A stretch of 64,000 nt of DNA, from contig JBNKIR010000001.1 in the NCBI GenBank assembly GCA_050290785.1, forward strand, positions 1 to 64,000, read 5' to 3'. This document shows positions 63,322 through 64,000 of the stretch, in pieces (positions within the stretch are counted from its first letter, which is position 1; each line of letters starts with the position of its first letter). Made by a program: the position numbers and the translations under genes. Under the pieces are notes generated by a model, which made no database searches, was not told where the DNA came from, and saw only the letters and a program-made list of their open reading frames with translations. The stretch is from JAAGZL01 sp050290785. GTDB lineage: Bacteria; Pseudomonadota; Gammaproteobacteria; Chromatiales; Chromatiaceae.

Positions 63322-64000
63322 ACCCCTTTATAACGTAAGGTGAAGGCGTCAGCAGCAGAGGCGAATCCAGGTTCTGGCATGATGCCGTAGACATCCCTTA
63401 GATTCTCCTCAGACAACACCTTCACCGGATCGCCCACCGCGACCGTTCGTCCTGCATCCAGCAGTTGCAGACGATCACAGAAGTGTGCGGCCAGGGACAG
63501 ATCATGCAGTACCACTATGGCGGCCCCACCGGATTTGCAGTGGTCCTGCAGCAACCGCATGACATCCAGTTGATGGGAGGGATCCAGTGCCGCGACCGGT
63601 TCGTCCGCCAATAGGATTGACGGCTCAGAGGCCAGGGCCCGTGCCAGCAGGACACGCATGGCCTCACCGCCTGAGAGGGTGTCGAATATGCGTTTCTGCA
63701 GATGAGCTACATCGGTCTGTTGCATCACTCGATCAACTATATCTCGGTCTTTGGCCGAAGGTTGCCGCCAGCCATCAAGATGGGGCAGACGTCCCAGCTC
63801 GATCACCCTCTCCACTATCAGCGGCCAGTGCACCGTGCCTTCCTGGGCCAGATAGGCGATCTGGCGTGCACGCTGCCTTGGATCCATCTGCAGCAGGTTG
63901 GAGTCGTCCAGCAGGATAGATCCGCCTGTCGGTTGAGTAACACCCGCTATGGTACGTAGCAGTGTGCTCTTGCCGGCGCCGTTGGGTCCGATAAGACCAA
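63318..64000 (-). CDS. btuD: BtuD-like ABC transporter ATPase (5' end outside window)
   Basis: This is the ATPase of a metal-chelate/cobalamin type ABC importer. The visible 227 residues start at GLIGPNGAGKSTLLRT (Walker A) and include the Q loop (YLAQEG), the signature SGGE, Walker B ILLADEP and the switch VLHDLS. The true start is beyond base 64000. Convergent with the btuB-like gene across a REP-like palindrome; the cobalamin context suggests BtuD, while heme or siderophore import is the alternative. Confidence 0.85.
   Translation of the reverse strand, partial: GLIGPNGAGKSTLLRTIAGVTQPTGGSILLDDSNLLQMDPRQRARQIAYLAQEGTVHWPLIVERVIELGRLPHLDGWRQPSAKDRDIVDRVMQQTDVAHLQKRIFDTLSGGEAMRVLLARALASEPSILLADEPVAALDPSHQLDVMRLLQDHCKSGGAAIVVLHDLSLAAHFCDRLQLLDAGRTVAVGDPVKVLSEENLRDVYGIMPEPGFASAADAFTLRYKGV

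Overview
The window is a piece of a gammaproteobacterial chromosome. It suggests a polarly flagellated, probably sulfur-oxidising member of the Chromatiales-like groups. That placement is an inference from three things: Pseudomonas-type flagellar/chemotaxis gene order, a single-domain ATP sulfurylase of the kind used by sulfur oxidisers, and E. coli/Pseudomonas-like order of housekeeping blocks. Nearly all of it is coding. No insertion sequence, prophage, CRISPR array or rRNA was seen.

Layout. (1) 1-13460: a flagellar and chemotaxis supercluster reading right, flhA (cut by the window edge)-flhF-flhG-fliA-cheY-cheZ-cheA-cheB-motC-motD-parC-parP-cheW-small ORF-DUF2802 gene, closed by a terminator. 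This is the order I know from Pseudomonas aeruginosa; cheR is not present. (2) 13566-18534: mobB, a methyltransferase, a tRNA-Ser(GGA) flanked by copies of parts of itself, and a GH17-GT2 beta-glucan synthase. (3) 18557-22992: hdfR divergent from maoP, which leads an ATP-grasp ligase gene and a DUF1704 (QEGLA) metallopeptidase gene. (4) 23005-26392 on the minus strand: a FIST sensor with a histidine kinase, a small lipoprotein, and ssrA (tmRNA) whose 3' end is repeated downstream in a 172-bp tandem repeat. (5) 26579-31535: comEA-like, sat, nudF, mscS, an orphan secretin-like protein and a PLD-like protein. (6) 31818-37976 minus: purB-lipoprotein-hflD-mnmA-hypothetical-rluE (E. coli-like order), then a diguanylate cyclase. 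(7) 38124-55372: yciK-mupP-ubiG-mtaD (minus) divergent from mtnA-gyrA-serC-serA-pheA-hisC-tyrA-aroA-cmk-rpsA-ihfB. This is the Pseudomonas serC-to-ihfB supraoperon with serA inserted and four perfect palindromes before pheA. (8) 55427-60576: pabB, a previously unannotated 48-codon gene, lexA, and two response-regulator output proteins (GGDEF; PP2C plus HATPase). (9) 60736-64000: a cobalamin riboswitch, a BtuB-like TonB receptor, a REP-like palindrome and a BtuD-like ABC ATPase (cut by the window edge).

The most interesting signal is around lexA. Its promoter carries GTTC-N7-GTTC and GAAC-N7-AAAC half-operators around a TATGAT -10 box. An almost identical arrangement with the same 16-bp spacing sits just downstream of lexA, before a 48-codon ORF with a strong ribosome binding site and a hydrophobic C-terminus. 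This predicts an SOS-induced small membrane protein and an alphaproteobacterial-style LexA box. Other leads are the ssrA and tRNA-Ser 3'-end repeats, the maoP/ATP-grasp/DUF1704 operon, and the palindrome cluster between serA and pheA.
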